From contig OW240918.1 in NCBI GenBank assembly GCA_933207985.1, forward strand, positions 108,880,077-108,944,076: 64,000 nucleotides of DNA. The letters are read 5' to 3'. The notes beneath the pieces are model-generated. The model was not told the DNA's origin, searched no databases, and saw only the letters and a program-made list of their open reading frames with translations. How positions within the stretch are numbered: the stretch's first letter is position 1; each line of letters begins with the position of its first letter. A program made the translations under genes and the position numbers. Source of the stretch: Pelobates cultripes. Its lineage: Eukaryota > Chordata > Amphibia > Anura > Pelobatidae. Below, piece by piece: positions 24,458 through 36,521 of the stretch.

Positions 24458-25697
24458 GAGTGTAGACCCGCGGCCATCCCAATCACGCATTCTGGTTTCA
24501 GAATCTCCCCTTTTTTACTTTATTACAGGCAGCAAGGGGACTACCTGTCATTCCAGGCACTCCCCCTGCCGGCACTGCTATGGCCGGCTATCCCGTCCAT
24601 GTGATCGTGAGGTCCTCATAAGGACCTCACAATCACATGACCCAGGAGGGTCGAATTGGCAGCAGGGGGAGTGCCTGGGATACCAGGCAAGTCCCCCCAT
24701 CGTGTTTAGAGCTGGGTCCCCAAGGACGGCATAGTATGCCCGCCGTTCTTAAGGGGTCAAGCAAGGGAATTTACTGAAATATATAACTTATATATATAAA
24801 GCCAGGGAAGCCAATGAGCAACAAGGGGACATTTTTGACACAGAGCACTTTGCTGCCCGTCACTAATAGTTTTAATAACTCCAACTACATGTGTGACAAA
24901 AGGCCTTTTGTCACTGGTTTTTTATGTGACAAATTGCCCTGCTTCCCTGGGTTGGGGAGAAGCCTATTTGCCAGCCTCCTCCCGCATGATTATGGCCCTG
25001 GTGTGTATGGCCCTTTAAGAAATGTCTGGGGACATATTCAGACTTTGGTGAACAGTGCCCCTTTAAGACTGTGTCCCCAGACCCCTAAGATACTTTGCTT
25101 GTCACTTTCTCCCACTTGGCTCAGTAAATGGGGCTTACTAAACCAAGTATTGCATTGGCGGACCACCCAGAAGTGGAAGCGTGCGGCTAATTTAACTCCC
25201 AGGCTGGGAGCCTGCTGTAGGTAAATTGCTGACCGCTGGGGGGTCGCTGTTCGTACAAACGAACACGTGGTGGTGGCCATCTTTATTCATGGAACTGAAA
25301 TCGGCTATACATTTCAACAAACAATGCGTACCCTTACCTTCTCCTCCACTGAGTTTTCAGCCACAGAGACTAAGTCCCGTTTGGCGATTCGAGCGCATGT
25401 TCGAATGGGTCATTTTTTCAGTGTAAAATAGACCGAACGCACAGCCCAAATCTATGGAACTGTTTTGGTCAAGAAAATGTGCTTGCGGTCGGTCACAAAG
25501 GACTTCCGACTAACTTTTTAACTACTGGAGGGATTTGTATGATTTTTTAAAGGGTGTTTATATTTGAAGTATGCTGAGTAAGAATATGTGCTTTTTATGA
25601 AGAATGATATGTATAGTTTTAAAGTTATAGTAAATATATAAAAAGTATATTTTTCCTGCCTGTGATAATAACATTAACCCATTGTGTTCAGTAATTA
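24137..25697. repeat. Tandem duplication, right copy
   Basis: Matches 22,416-23,976. After CATTGTGTTCAG the right copy continues into the rest of the LTR, whereas the left copy jumps to L1 ORF1 sequence. Confidence 0.9.
24512..24758. repeat. Family A repeat, third copy
   Basis: Duplicate of 22,790-23,036 by the tandem duplication, with a handful of substitutions. Confidence 0.8.
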
Positions 25698-26112
25698 TAT
25701 CACAGGCAGAGGGGAGGATTTTGTGGGAATGAATGGGATTGTTTTACTGTAAATTACGTGTTTGATTGGCTGTTCCACAAAACCCTGTAGGTGGTACTAT
25801 TGTGTAAAAATGTGTATATAAGAACAATAAAACCACAGCTCTGTCTGTTCCTGTTTGACCCTCAACATAGAGCCTCGTCTCATGATTGGGGTGATATGAC
25901 TGCATCTACACTGGGGGATTGCTATACTCTACATGCTCCCCTAGCTATAATCACTGAGCTATTTTAAGAGCTTGTTCCAGCGCCTCTTTCCAGGAAGAGA
26001 GGTTTGGTCTGCAGTGCTGATGGTGTCAAGTGGAGTGCTTGGAGTCCTCGTGAAGCACTAGGAGCATCCATCAATGGAGGTACTCGGTTGGAGTACTAGG
26101 AGCTCCGTTACA
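24925..26112 (+). repeat. Long solo LTR, family B
   Basis: Starts TGTGACAAATTG and ends CTCCGTTACA. The same family is complete with target duplication at 47,146-48,473 and partial at 56,595-57,615 and 23,203-23,976. TATA-like TATATAAG is at 25,815 and AATAAA at 25,826-25,831. Flanking 5-mers (TTTTA and ACATA) do not match, so this copy may be recombinant. Confidence 0.75.
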
Positions 26113-26640
26113 ACATATATCCTCCATCTTCTTTAAAGTGTTCAGTCACTCTACAGATGAGATACTCATGCTTTGGCTAGTAGAAAAGTTGTGAAGCTTC
26201 AAACTGCAGGACTGTGGCTGTAACTCTGAGGTCTGATCTGATTCTGATTTCAATCCAATTTAAACTGTAATAATTGTGGCTTCTGTTAACCATTTCAGCT
26301 ACTTCCTGGATCCATATTACCTCTGCAGATTAATTATATTACCAGCTGCAAATGTAATAAGGAGTATATTAGTAACCTGCTGCTTTAACCCTGTGTACAC
26401 TGTGTGCTGAGAGTTAATAGTGCGGAGTAGCTGAAATGGTTGGAGTCTATCAGTATCTTGATGTTTTAACCCTGCGTACACTGTGTTTTGAGAGCTAATA
26501 CTGAGTCAAGAGTAGCTGACATGGCTGGAGTCTATCAGTATTGTGATGCTTTAACCATGTGCACACTGTGTGCTGAGAGTTAATGATGCAGCTGACCTGT
26601 TTCATAACAGCAGCAAAATGTAATAAAAAGCTAAAGTTAT
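26113..26640. repeat. ~83-bp tandem repeat within unassigned DNA
   Basis: At 26,371-26,597 a unit with GCTTTAACC ... CACTGTGTGCTGAGAGTTAAT ... GTAGCTGA ... GGAGTCTATCAGTAT occurs about 2.7 times. The surrounding sequence has no recognised feature. Confidence 0.75.
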
Positions 26641-26647
26641 CATAGCC

Positions 26648-27400
26648 ATGGGCGTCCGCAGGGGGGGGCAAGGGGGGGCACTTGCCCCCCTCCCCTGGAT
26701 TTTTCAGCTTGTTCTGCTATTTTTCGTGTGATTTAAAATGAACTGCAATACCTGTGTTTAGTGAAGTCTCCTGAGAATAACAGTACCCCCCATGTACAGG
26801 TTTTATGGGGTTTTGGAAAGTTAGAGAGTCAAATATAAGGCTTGCCTTTCATTTTTTTTACATTGAAATTTGCCAGATTGGTTATGTTGCCTTTGAGACC
26901 ATATGGTAGCCCAGGAATGAGAATTACCCCATGATGGCATACCATTTGCAAAAGTAGACAACCCAAGGTATTGCAAGTGGGGTATGTCCAGTCTTTCTTA
27001 GTAGCCACCTAGTCACAAACACTGGCCAAATATTAGTTTTTTGCTTTTTTCACACAAAAACAAATATGAACGCTAACTTTGACCAGTGTTTGTGACTAAG
27101 TGGCTACTAAAAAAGACGAAACATACCCCACTTTCAATACCTTGGGTTGTCTACTTTTTCAAATGGTATGCCATTATGGGGGTAATTCTCATTCTTGGGC
27201 TACAACACTGTCTCAAAGGTAAAATTACTAATCTGGCAAATTTCAATGTGAAAATGGAACGTTCTATATTTGACCCTGTAACTTTCCAAAAGACCATAAA
27301 ACCTGTTAATGGGGGGTACTGTTGTACTTGTGAGACATTGCTGATTACAAATATGTGCATTGTTTTGCAGTAAAACCTAGCAGTATTATGACATTAACAG
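26648..27400. repeat. Large inverted repeat (foldback), arms ~250 bp
   Basis: Left arm anchors at CAGTACCCCCC (26,781) and right arm at GGGGGGTACTG (27,321), with pairing through AAATTTGCCAGATT, GAATGAGAATTACCCC, GTAGACAACCCAAGGTATTG and AGTCACAAACACTGG. The centre is near 27,050. Many mismatches show it is old. The left flank GGGCGTCCGCAGG also occurs at 37,226, so a family of related elements is present. Short open frames here are by-products. Confidence 0.85.
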
Positions 27401-28249
27401 CTAAAATGTCAGACGAAAATAGAAATTAAAAAAAAATCTTATTTTCTCACATTTTTTTACATTTTATTCATAATAAATTATGTTCCATATATGAATAGTT
27501 AATGCTAAATTAAAGCCCTGTTTCTCCTGAACAAAATGATATATAAAAAGTGTGGGTGCACTTAATGTGACAGCGGTGAATTACGGTTGAACAGACATAT
27601 AGCGCAAATTCTAGTTTTTGTTTTGATCAGAACGTGCACTATTGATTGCGTTCTGAAGGGGTTAACAAGCTCTCTATATTATACAGCTATATTTGTATTG
27701 TGCCCAGATCTGCGTATTATATGTCTATTATTTATATGTCTATTTTTCAGCCCTGTTTGTGGTATGGTTATCTCTGTATTGTGCACGACTCTATGTATTT
27801 AATAGATATATTTATGTTGTGCTCACCTGGCTTTATATTCTGTTCATATCTGCATTATGCTCAGCTCCCTCTATTGTATAAGTATCCCAGTACTTTATAG
27901 AGAAGAGTAAATTTCTAGAGGAACAGACCAGCGTGGTGTCCCACCATCTTAAATTTTACCAGCCATCTCTGTTCACTGGTATACCATGTAGGTTGACCAT
28001 TGCAGGCAGGCTAGGTGTTAATGAATGAGCAACTCTAAATAGCTAGTATGTTCGGGAATTGTGTTCTATTTTCCTGGTTCTAAAACAATGATAAATTCCC
28101 ACTGCTCCATCCAGACAATATGTTTTTTATTGAAAATACACAGCAAATGAAAATAAAAAGTAGTGATTCATGCTGGCAACTACAATTAATAAATCTACAT
28201 AATTGTTTAATAAATGGTTTTTTTTCTTCATCTATTCTAGTTTACAGAA
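27401..28249. other. No gene recognised
   Basis: A/T-rich DNA with short open frames on the plus strand (27,587-27,900) that share no known domain. GAAGGGGTTAAC at 27,655 resembles a TTAA-flanked transposon end but lacks a partner. Confidence 0.45.
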
Positions 28250-28251
28250 TA

Positions 28252-29857
28252 CAGTTGTGCTCAAAAGTCTGCATACCCAGGCAGAAATTGTGAAATGTTG
28301 GCATTGATTTTGAAAATATGACTGTTCATGCAAAAAAAAATATTTTATTGAAGGACACTGATCATATGAAGCCATTTATTATCACATAGTTGTTTGGCTC
28401 CTTTTTAAATCATCATGATATCAGAAATCACAGAAATGTCCCTGATCAAAAGTTTTCATACCCTTATATGTTTGACCTTGCTGCATACACAAGGTGACAC
28501 ACACAGGTTAAAATTAAATGTTTATTTCCGACACCTGTGGCTTTTTAAATTGCAATTTGTGTCTGTGTATAAATAGTCAATGAGTTTGTTAGCCCTCACG
28601 TGGATGCACTGAGCAGGCTAGATACTTAGCCATGGGGAGCAGAAAAGAACTGCCAGAAGTCCTGTGTAATAAGGTTATGGAACTTTAAAAAGAAGGAAAA
28701 ATATATAAAAAGCCATATCCAAAGCCTTGAAAATGCCAGTCAGTACTGTTCAATCACTTATTAAGAAGTGGAAAATTCAAGGATCTCTTGATACCAAGCC
28801 AAGGTCAGGTAGACCAAGAAAGGTTTCAGCCACAACTGCCAGAAGAATTCAAAGAACGGGATACAAAGAAAAACCCACAGGTAACCTCAGGAGAAATACA
28901 GGCTGCTCTGGAAAAAAGAAGGTGTGGTTGTTTCAATGAGCACAATACGAAGATACTTGAACAAAAATGGGCTGAATGGTCAAGTTGCCAGAAAGAAGCC
29001 TTTACTGTGCCAAAGCCACAAAAAAAGCTTGGTTAAATGATATGTCGGACAACACCTTGACACGCCTTACTGCTTCTGGCACACTGTAATTTGGAGCAAC
29101 GAGTCCAAAACAGAGCTTTATGGTGACAACCATAAGCACTATGTTTGGAGAGGGAGCCTATAGTGAAAAGAATACCATCACCACTGTGAAGTATGGTAGT
29201 GGCTCACTGATGTTTTTTTTTGGGGGGGTGAACTCTAAGGGCACGGGGAATCTTGTGAAAATTGATGGCAAGATGAATGCAGCATGTTATCAGAAAATAC
29301 TGGCAGACAATTTGCATTCCTCTGCACAAAGGCTGTGCATGGGACGCTCTTGGACTTTTCAGCATGACAATGAGCCTAACCACAAGGCCAAGTTCACCCT
29401 CCAAGGGTGAAGATTCTGGAGTGGCCATCACCGTGCCCTGACTTTAATATCATCAAGGCACTCTGGAGAGATCTCAAACGTGCGGTTAATGCAAAACGAC
29501 CAAAGACTTTTCATGACCTGGAGGCATTTTGCCAAGATGAATAAGCAGCTATACCACCTGCAAGAATTAGGGGCCTCATAGACAACTATTACAAAATACT
29601 GCACACTGTCATTGCTGCTAAAGGGGGCAATACACCATATTAAGAACTAAGGGTATGCAGACTTTTGAACAGGGGTCATTTAAAATTATTATTTGTTTCC
29701 ATGTTTTGTTTTATGATTGTGGCATTCTGTTATAACCTACAGTTGAATATGAATCCCATATAAAAATAAAATAAATTTTTTCCTGCTCACTCATATTTTC
29801 TTTAAAAAGTATATATTACCAATTCTCCAAGGGTAAGCAAACTTTTGAGCACAACTA
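28252..29857 (+). mobile_element. Tc1-like DNA transposon
   Basis: Left terminus CAGTTGTGCTCAAAAGT (28,252) and right terminus ACTTTTGAGCACAACTA (29,841-29,857) are inverted repeats, flanked by TA on both sides (28,250-28,251 and 29,858-29,859). Further subterminal matches include GCATACCC/GGGTAAGC. Length 1,606 bp fits a full Tc1 element. Confidence 0.93.
28632..29643 (+). pseudogene. Tc1 transposase, inactivated
   Basis: Tc1 transposases bind the TIRs through paired HTH domains and cut with a DDE/D catalytic domain. Start ATG at 28,632 (MGSRKELPEVL); a stop comes after 17 codons at 28,683-28,685. In the next frame the first HTH (KMPVSTVQSLIKKWK) and the GRPRK linker are clear at 28,727-28,830, followed by the second HTH. 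After frameshifts the catalytic part is seen: a VKYGSGSLM stretch at 29,180-29,215 and FQHDNEPNHKAK at 29,358-29,393, holding the second catalytic Asp. The C-terminal end (DNYYKILHTVIAAKGGNTPY) is at about 29,580-29,640. Length over the whole region, about 340 codons, matches the family. Multiple frameshifts exclude function. Confidence 0.9.
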
Positions 29858-29859
29858 TA

Positions 29860-30221
29860 TATTTGTAAACCTTCCCCATGCATATAAAAGTTATACATTA
29901 GTTCTCAAGACTCAGACTCATAGACCCTTATGATGTTTTCTTGCTAGCTACTTCTTTTGTTTCCATTGTTCATAAGAAGGATGAAGCACAACATTGCACT
30001 TGGATATTACTCATTTTTTTCTTTTGTAAAAACACCAATTCTTTAAATACCCAAGCTTTTTTGTAAAAAAAAAAAAAAGAAAAAGAAATGTAGGCATATA
30101 TTTGAATAATTATCTAGTACATAACAGCAGGATACAATTGTAAATCCTCTTACAGAAAAGTGTGGAGATAAAATGTATTACAGATTTTATGATTCTTTAT
30201 TTTGCAAAATCTCTGGTACTG
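29860..30221. other. No gene recognised
   Basis: A/T-rich; an A/G-only run lies at 30,066-30,088. Confidence 0.5.
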
Positions 30222-30594
30222 ATACTAAAGGGATCCTATAGTGCATGGAAAACAAAGGCGTCTTCCTGGCACTATGGGTTTCTAAGGAGCCCCCCTCCCT
30301 CACACCCACTCTCCTGCGGGGCTGGAGGGGTTAAAACCTCTTCAGCCACTTACCTGAATCCAGCGATGATGTCTATCGGCGCTGAGTCAGGCTCTGCCCA
30401 CGCTCCTCCCCTGCCAACATCGGCCGGTGGAGAAGACCTAATGCGCATGCGCGGCAATGGCCGCACTCGCATTAGGATTTCCCCATAGGAAAGCATTATT
30501 CAATGCTTTCCTATAAGGGAAAATCTGACGCTGGAGGTCCTCATGCAGAGCGTAAGGATGTTTTGCGTCAGATAACGGACCAAAGGACCAATGT
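30222..30594. mobile_element. Partial TTAA-type MITE, family C
   Basis: Begins TAAAGGGATCCTATAGTGC and contains GGCACTATGGGTTTCTAAGG, GCGCATGCGCGG and a palindrome around 30,484-30,520 (GGAAAGCATT / AATGCTTTCC). Matches the layout of the complete copy at 31,295-31,785 but lacks a right TIR. Confidence 0.65.
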
Positions 30595-31146
30595 TTAAAG
30601 GGACACTATAGTCACCAAAACAACTTTAGCTTAATGAAACTGTTTTTGTGTATAGATCTTGCCCCTGCAGTCTCACTACTCAATTCTCTGCCATTTAGGA
30701 GTTACATCACTTTGTTTATGCACCCTAGTCACACCTCCCTGCATGTGAATTGCACAGCCTTCCTAAACACTTCCTGTAAAGAGTCATCTAATGTTTATAT
30801 TTCCGTTATTGCAAATTCTGTATAATTTAGAATTTCTTATCTCTTGTACTGTTAATAGTTTGTAGGACCCTGCAGGAGCCTCCTGTGTGTGATTCAAGTG
30901 TTAAATTTAGAGCGCAGGACATAAAAACTTTTAATGTTACATGTGACTGAAAGTGACACCATTTTTTCATGCATGCTATGTGAGTCACAGCCGGGGAGGT
31001 GTGGCCAGGGCTGCATGTACAAAAACAAAAGTGATTAAACTCTTAAATGGCAGTGGTTTGAGTAGTGAAAATTCATAGGCATTATCCATAGACCAAAACT
31101 GCTTAATTAAGCTAAAGTTGTGTTGGTATATATAGTGTCCCTTTAA
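30595..31146. mobile_element. TTAA-flanked MITE, family D, 552 bp
   Basis: Left end TTAAAGGGACACTATAGTC and right end ATATAGTGTCCCTTTAA, TTAA at both ends (30,595-30,598 and 31,143-31,146). Pairing extends through AACTTTAGCTTAAT / TTAAGCTAAAGTT. TTAA targeting fits a piggyBac-type mobiliser, but no transposase is present. Confidence 0.85.
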
Positions 31147-31294
31147 GGCAATGTAGACCTAGGAATTCAACAACAACATTAATTACACAAGTATGTAAAT
31201 CAAACTACTGAAACAGGATGCATTTCACATTTTGAAATGCCCAACTCAAAATCCTCAGTTGTAACCTTGTTTGGTATGACCCAAATCAATCCAC

Positions 31295-31785
31295 TTAAAG
31301 GACCACTATAGTGCCAGGAAAACATACTTGTTTTCCTGGCACTATAGTGCCCTGAGGGTGCCCCCACCCTCAGGGACCCCCTCCCACCAGGCTCTGGGAA
31401 GAGGAAGGGGTTAAAATCTTGCCTTTCTCCAGCGCCGGGCAGGGAGCTCTCCGCCTCATTTCCTCCTCTTCGGCTGAATGCGTATGCGCGGCAGGAGCTG
31501 TGCACGCATTCAGCCAGTCTCATAGTAAAGCATTGATAATGCTTTCCTATGGACGCTGGCATCTTCTCACTGTGATTTTCACAGTGAGAAGCACGCAGAC
31601 ACCTCTAGCGGCTGTCAATGAGACAGCCACTAGAGGCTTTAGAGGCTGGATTAACCTATTTATAAACATAGCAGTTTCTCTGAAACTGCTATGTTTATAA
31701 AAAAAAGGGTTAACCCTAGCTGGACCAGGCACCCAAACCACTTCATTAAGCTGAAGTGGTGTGGGTGCCTATAGTGGTCCTTTAA
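31295..31785. mobile_element. TTAA-flanked MITE, family C, 491 bp
   Basis: Left end TTAAAGGACCACTATAGTGC, right end ATAGTGGTCCTTTAA, TTAA at 31,295-31,298 and 31,782-31,785. Internal palindromes include ACATAGCAGTTTC / GAAACTGCTATGT and GAGAAGCACGC near 31,590. Confidence 0.88.
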
Positions 31786-31795
31786 GCAAGATACC

Positions 31796-32222
31796 TTAAA
31801 GAGACACTCCAGACGCCTAAAGCACTTTAACTTGCTGAAAAGCTTCATGTGTGAAGAGTGTGTTGTCCTTTTTCATTTTGGAAATAGTGCATATTTCAAC
31901 ACTTTTATAAATTATACTGGTTACAGCCGCGTGGCTCTTCAAGCAGTCAACAGTTCATGCTACTTCCTGGTTCGGTTATCTTATTTGCACTGAACTCATG
32001 AGGCAGCAATTGCTCAGAGCACCTGCCTTGCAAAGTCTTGTCATTGAGCTGTATTGGGAAGTCTGTGATTGGACAGCCACAGAAAAGCTGGGCGGGGTTA
32101 GAAGGGGAGAGTTTGCAAAGGCTGCAGACAAGAGATCTGCAGGTTTTGCACGTTGTTTTTAGATAAAACTAAACCGTGATTTTTTATGTATTTTGTATTT
32201 GGGCAGTGGGGTGTCCCTTTAC
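31796..32222. mobile_element. TTAA-type MITE, family E
   Basis: Left end TTAAAGAGACACTCCAGAC (31,796), right end GGGGTGTCCCTTTAC (32,222), where TTAA is changed to TTAC. It lies 10 bp after the previous MITE. Confidence 0.7.
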
Positions 32223-33597
32223 TAACTTCACTGAGATCATTTCTGTTATATCTCATTTACAATAAATATTTTGTTAGAAGAAACCAGTTATTAAATCTAA
32301 AGGCTAACACACAAGCAAGCTGTCACTAAATTATGAAAATATCTATTTCTGTGCATTGCTTGTTTAGGCATATCCCCATTCTCTTTAGATTTATATCTAA
32401 ACTCTGCTATTTAACGATCAGAGTTATAAAGATAAACAGAACAAAGGCTGGCTGGAAGGAATTGTAGCAATTATCAACCAAACTTGGAATTAGATATATG
32501 CAAGATCACAAGGTCATGTTGGGGATTATGATACCTGCATTTAATAGCCAGCAACTATTCTGCAGATAAAAATGCTTGACATTTCATGAATTATACATGT
32601 TTAAAATAATTCACTCTTGATAAGATACTGTATTAACTTAATCATTAGCTTTTCTTCTTATCAGATAGCAATCTCTGTACTAACCTCAGGTCTTTTATGA
32701 TGTGTTCATTTTTAAATGACACAATGAATTTCTCGATATTTCAAACAAGATTAATTTTTCACCTTTGGGAATTATTATACAAAAAAAATCCAGTTGTATG
32801 ATATGTGATTGAATACAGATTTGTAGATTTAAGGTTGGGAGTGTAAACTATGCAGCATGGAACTTTCAGCCTCTATAATGCTTTATAGTGCAAGATGAAA
32901 GATATTAATTACTTTGATACCCATTAAAAGCCACCTAATTGACATCCTGAAATGACAAACCCTAGTTGTCCATTGATTTACATACTTTCCCTAAAACAAT
33001 ACCTGCTTAGATCGGTGTGCATTTAATAATTGTTTATTCTAATTGCTAAGCAAACAGTTTTCATCTATAGAACGCTGAAGCTTTTGAATATGAAAAATAC
33101 CTTGGCAGCATTTTTGAATTTCAAAGGTCTTCCAAAGCAAGTTGAGAATTTTCCCAGGAGGGAATATTGACATCTGGTAAAATTATTGAAAGAAACACAC
33201 CCAGGACTAACCCATATTTATACACCACAGCTAAAAATTAATATCAGTTCCTGCAGAGAAGGATTGTATCTTGTGGTTATCCAGAATCCTATGCATGATA
33301 AATATTTCCAGGTGCTTTACTGGTTTATAGGTGTGTTCCAGACATATTATAAAATTAGGTTATAGTATCATAAATATTGTCATACAAGGTTGATATTTCA
33401 AGTTTTCTGTAGTGGAGCCTAAAAAATTGTTAACTATTATGTAACAAATAAAAGTATAAATGTACTGTAAAATTATTTTTAACTGGCACTGTTGGGCTGG
33501 AATTATTATGAGATAAACTATAGCAACATGCCATATAGCTGTGTCCAAGCAATGATTTAAAACAGAAGTGAGTGCTTCTCAAAGAGAGAGAATCTCA
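32223..33597. other. A/T-rich DNA without recognised features
   Basis: No coding domain, repeat end or RNA gene seen. Open frames are under 65 codons and have no known motif. Confidence 0.5.
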
Positions 33598-33790
33598 CTT
33601 ATTAATATTATTATTACTATTTAGAAAGTGCCAGCATATACCGTAGCACTGTACAACCAAGGAAATAGACTATATAGTATAACAAACCAATACAAATTGA
33701 ATAGAAAAGCCTGCCTGTGAGCATAGATCTAGCATTTACAGCCATTTTATACAAACTAAGCTAGGCTCGTGAGCTTACAATCTAAACTCA
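33598..33790 (-). mobile_element. Old L2 LINE 3' tail
   Basis: ATTATTATTACTATTTAGAAAGTGCC and ACCGTAGCACTGTACAA are decayed versions of the L2 tail seen at 9.2 and 45.5 kb; the GTGAGCTTACAATCTAA end also fits. More diverged than the other copies. Confidence 0.7.
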
Positions 33791-35805
33791 TGGTTTTAAG
33801 CCAATTTAAGCCTAATTATTATTTAAGTGGTACTGGTTATATGATCTCCAAAGGCAGATCATGTACATGTATGCACTGCGGGTGGCATCACATGTTTATT
33901 GCATATACTGTGTTTCTTCCAAAATAAAACCATGACAAACATTTTGTCTTACATTATTTATTATCATACAAACAGCGTCTTATATTATTCCAAGGTTCAC
34001 AGTATCTTGTGTGCTGTTAAATTAAGTGCCTTAAATTGACATTTTAAGGCTGCAGGAACTTTCCAACAGGACACGTAGAGCTACAGCTATTTAAACATTC
34101 TAAAAGAAAAATTACATAAACCACTATCTTTGCAAATATGTTTTATGAAAATATGACGACTGTCCATTTAATATGCTTGCTATAACATCAGAGAGCATCT
34201 TCAGAGAGTGAATCATCACTAATAAATGTAATTCTTTTCAGAACAGAGCTCGTTCTCAGACAGATAAAGGCAAAAAGTAGCTTTACTAGATATTATCTAA
34301 AGAATAAATAAGTAGATGCTTCGTTTAGACGTGCGCTGTTACTTACATAAATAATTTGTTTTGTTGTGTTTTATTATAAACTTCTTTAATGTGCATCAAA
34401 GAAAGAAGCTTATTAAGGAAAATAACTGTCACACTTTGTAAATTTTTCCAAGCACTACGTTCAAAAGAAAGCATTTAATGGATTCAATACGAATAATCAC
34501 AACCAGCTATTATGGGCACAAAAAGTAGGTTGTTTAATAAAGACACTCTGGGCTTATAATTTAATCATCTAAGGTAACATGTTAGTGGGTATGGTTGGAT
34601 TGTATCTTTGATTTGTATTGTATTGACTTTGGGAGTTCCCTTGTGTGAAGATTTTGCAGGCTGAGTTGGCCTTTGATTAGTATTGTATTGACGTGGGGTT
34701 TTCCCTTGGGTGAAGATTTTCCAGGCTGAGTGGGCTGGCATTTTGTTCTGAAATTTTCTAGTTGAACCATGTGATAAGACAGAGCAGACATCTGTTATGG
34801 CAGCATAGGCTATGTGCAATGTTGTGTCTCTTGTTGTACTTTCTATCAGTTTCTTCACTGTCATGTTACCTGATTGGCATGTGCTCTTCAAGCATCTCTG
34901 GACCACAAGTTGTGACACTGTGCATCTCTCTGACATCATTATTGACACAGGCAACTCTACCCTAGCTCATATTTATGCTGAGAATGATGCAGTCACTCAT
35001 ATTCTGGTGTCATACTAATGACACTGGCTTATAGTATTGATACAGCCTCTATTTAAGACCAGTCCACTATCAGAACCAGGCCCTGTCATGGCCTATAGTA
35101 CCTGAGAGGGTATTTTGTTTACTCTTTTGGCTTTTCTTGTTACCAACTTTTGACAATGCAATGACTATGCTGTTCTCTGTATCTCTGACTTTGAGTTGAC
35201 TATTCATATTGTCCTCGACTTGTCTTAGACTATTCTCACCTTCTATAGGTTTATAACATTTCTGCATAATTAAGTCTAGCCATCCTATGGACTGGTAATA
35301 CGTTCCAAGAGTTCAAGTTTAGGTTTGCATTTGGGGATCATTACCTATTCCTGACATCTACTCTATCAGGTCCCACCTATAAGGTGGGCAACTTCACCCT
35401 TGGATATATGTCCTCAGAGGTGAGGAGTAAGACTTTTAACAGAGATGCAGGGACCTGATTATGTTGAACTGAAATACAGTGAAATGCAGTCAAAATGTTC
35501 AGTCCAGCTACTTTGTGTAAAATGGCACTAGAGCAAAATTATTGTTTCTGTAACTGATGGCAACGTTTTGCAGTGCTCACTAGCATTTTACATAACTCTT
35601 TCTGGAAAAACACTGTTTCTTTATTTGATGTTAGGTGTTTTTTGGAGTATGTATAAAATGTAAAGCTACTTCAAAAATACTGTGGATTAAACACAACAAG
35701 CATTTCCAACAAACAATGGAAGTTTGGCTGAGCATGTAGTTTAGTTGAATTAGTGGCTTCTGGCACTTCTGCCTATGGAATACTGGCATGTCTAAAATGG
35801 GCACT
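33791..35805. other. No gene; short duplication and possible decayed LTR
   Basis: A two-copy direct repeat with GTATTGTATTGAC ... GTGTGAAGATTTTGCAGGCTGAG is at 34,611-34,738. Sequence at about 35,020-35,330 (CTATTTAAGACCAG, TGACTATGCTG, AAGTCTAGCCATCCTATGG) resembles the wording of the Gypsy-like LTR at 39,305-39,894 (read on its minus strand), suggesting an old LTR, but no ends could be set. Confidence 0.35.
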
Positions 35806-35971
35806 TAGGTCCTCATTTAATAAGCTTTCCAAATGATTTAATATTGTTAGAAAAACTTCCCAAATTATTCAAGTCACCATCAATGTCTATGGTAAATTTT
35901 GCAGATAAATAATTTGGAAGGTTTTATAACAGTATTAAATAATTTGGAAAGCTTATTAAATTGAGGCCTTA
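35806..35971. mobile_element. Palindromic MITE, ~166 bp
   Basis: TAGGTCCTCATTTAATAAGC on the left pairs with GCTTATTAAATTGAGGCCTTA on the right; further pairing through TTTCCAAAT / ATTTGGAAA. Target duplication not clear. Confidence 0.75.
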
Positions 35972-36254
35972 TTTGGTTATTTGATGAGAATTATTGTGGC
36001 TACTTGTCATGCCCACATGGTATAGTACAAAACTCTATCCTGAATTTGCTATCCACCGATGTAGACTTAAAGGTGCATGATTATGCATCATATAGCATGT
36101 TTAGCGGTACAATGCAAAAATATGTTGTGTGGAATAGTGAACCTGTGAGTTTTGGAATGGTGAAAGAACATTCAGCATTATGTACTGATGGTCAGTGACT
36201 CTACCTGTGACCAGGGCCAGCGCGTCCATAAGGCGGCGCAGCCTGCCAGAACAA

Positions 36255-36432
36255 AGCAGCCAGGGAAGTCAGCCGGCCTCTCCCGATGATGTCAGGAGGA
36301 GGGGTGGTGACTTCCACTGCTCTTCTACAGACTCCTAAGCAATCCGCTGGGGAGTCTGGGAGAAGAGCAGTGGTAGTTAGGCCCCCTCCTCCTTACATCA
36401 TCGGGAGAGGCCGGCCGACTTCCCTGGCTGCT
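36255..36432. repeat. G/C-rich palindrome, arms ~80 bp
   Basis: AGCAGCCAGGGAAGTCAGCC pairs with the right end GACTTCCCTGGCTGCT; inner pairing through CTCTCCCGATGATGT / ACATCATCGGGAGAG and GCTCTTCTACAGACTCC / GGAGTCTGGGAGAAGAGC. Centre near 36,345. Confidence 0.88.
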
Positions 36433-36521
36433 CTGTGCTAGATGCAGGCTTCTGCTACAGGCTCCTGTCCACCCCTCCCTGGCCTAAGGTAAGAGTCAGG
36501 GGTGGGGGGGGGTATTTTTTG

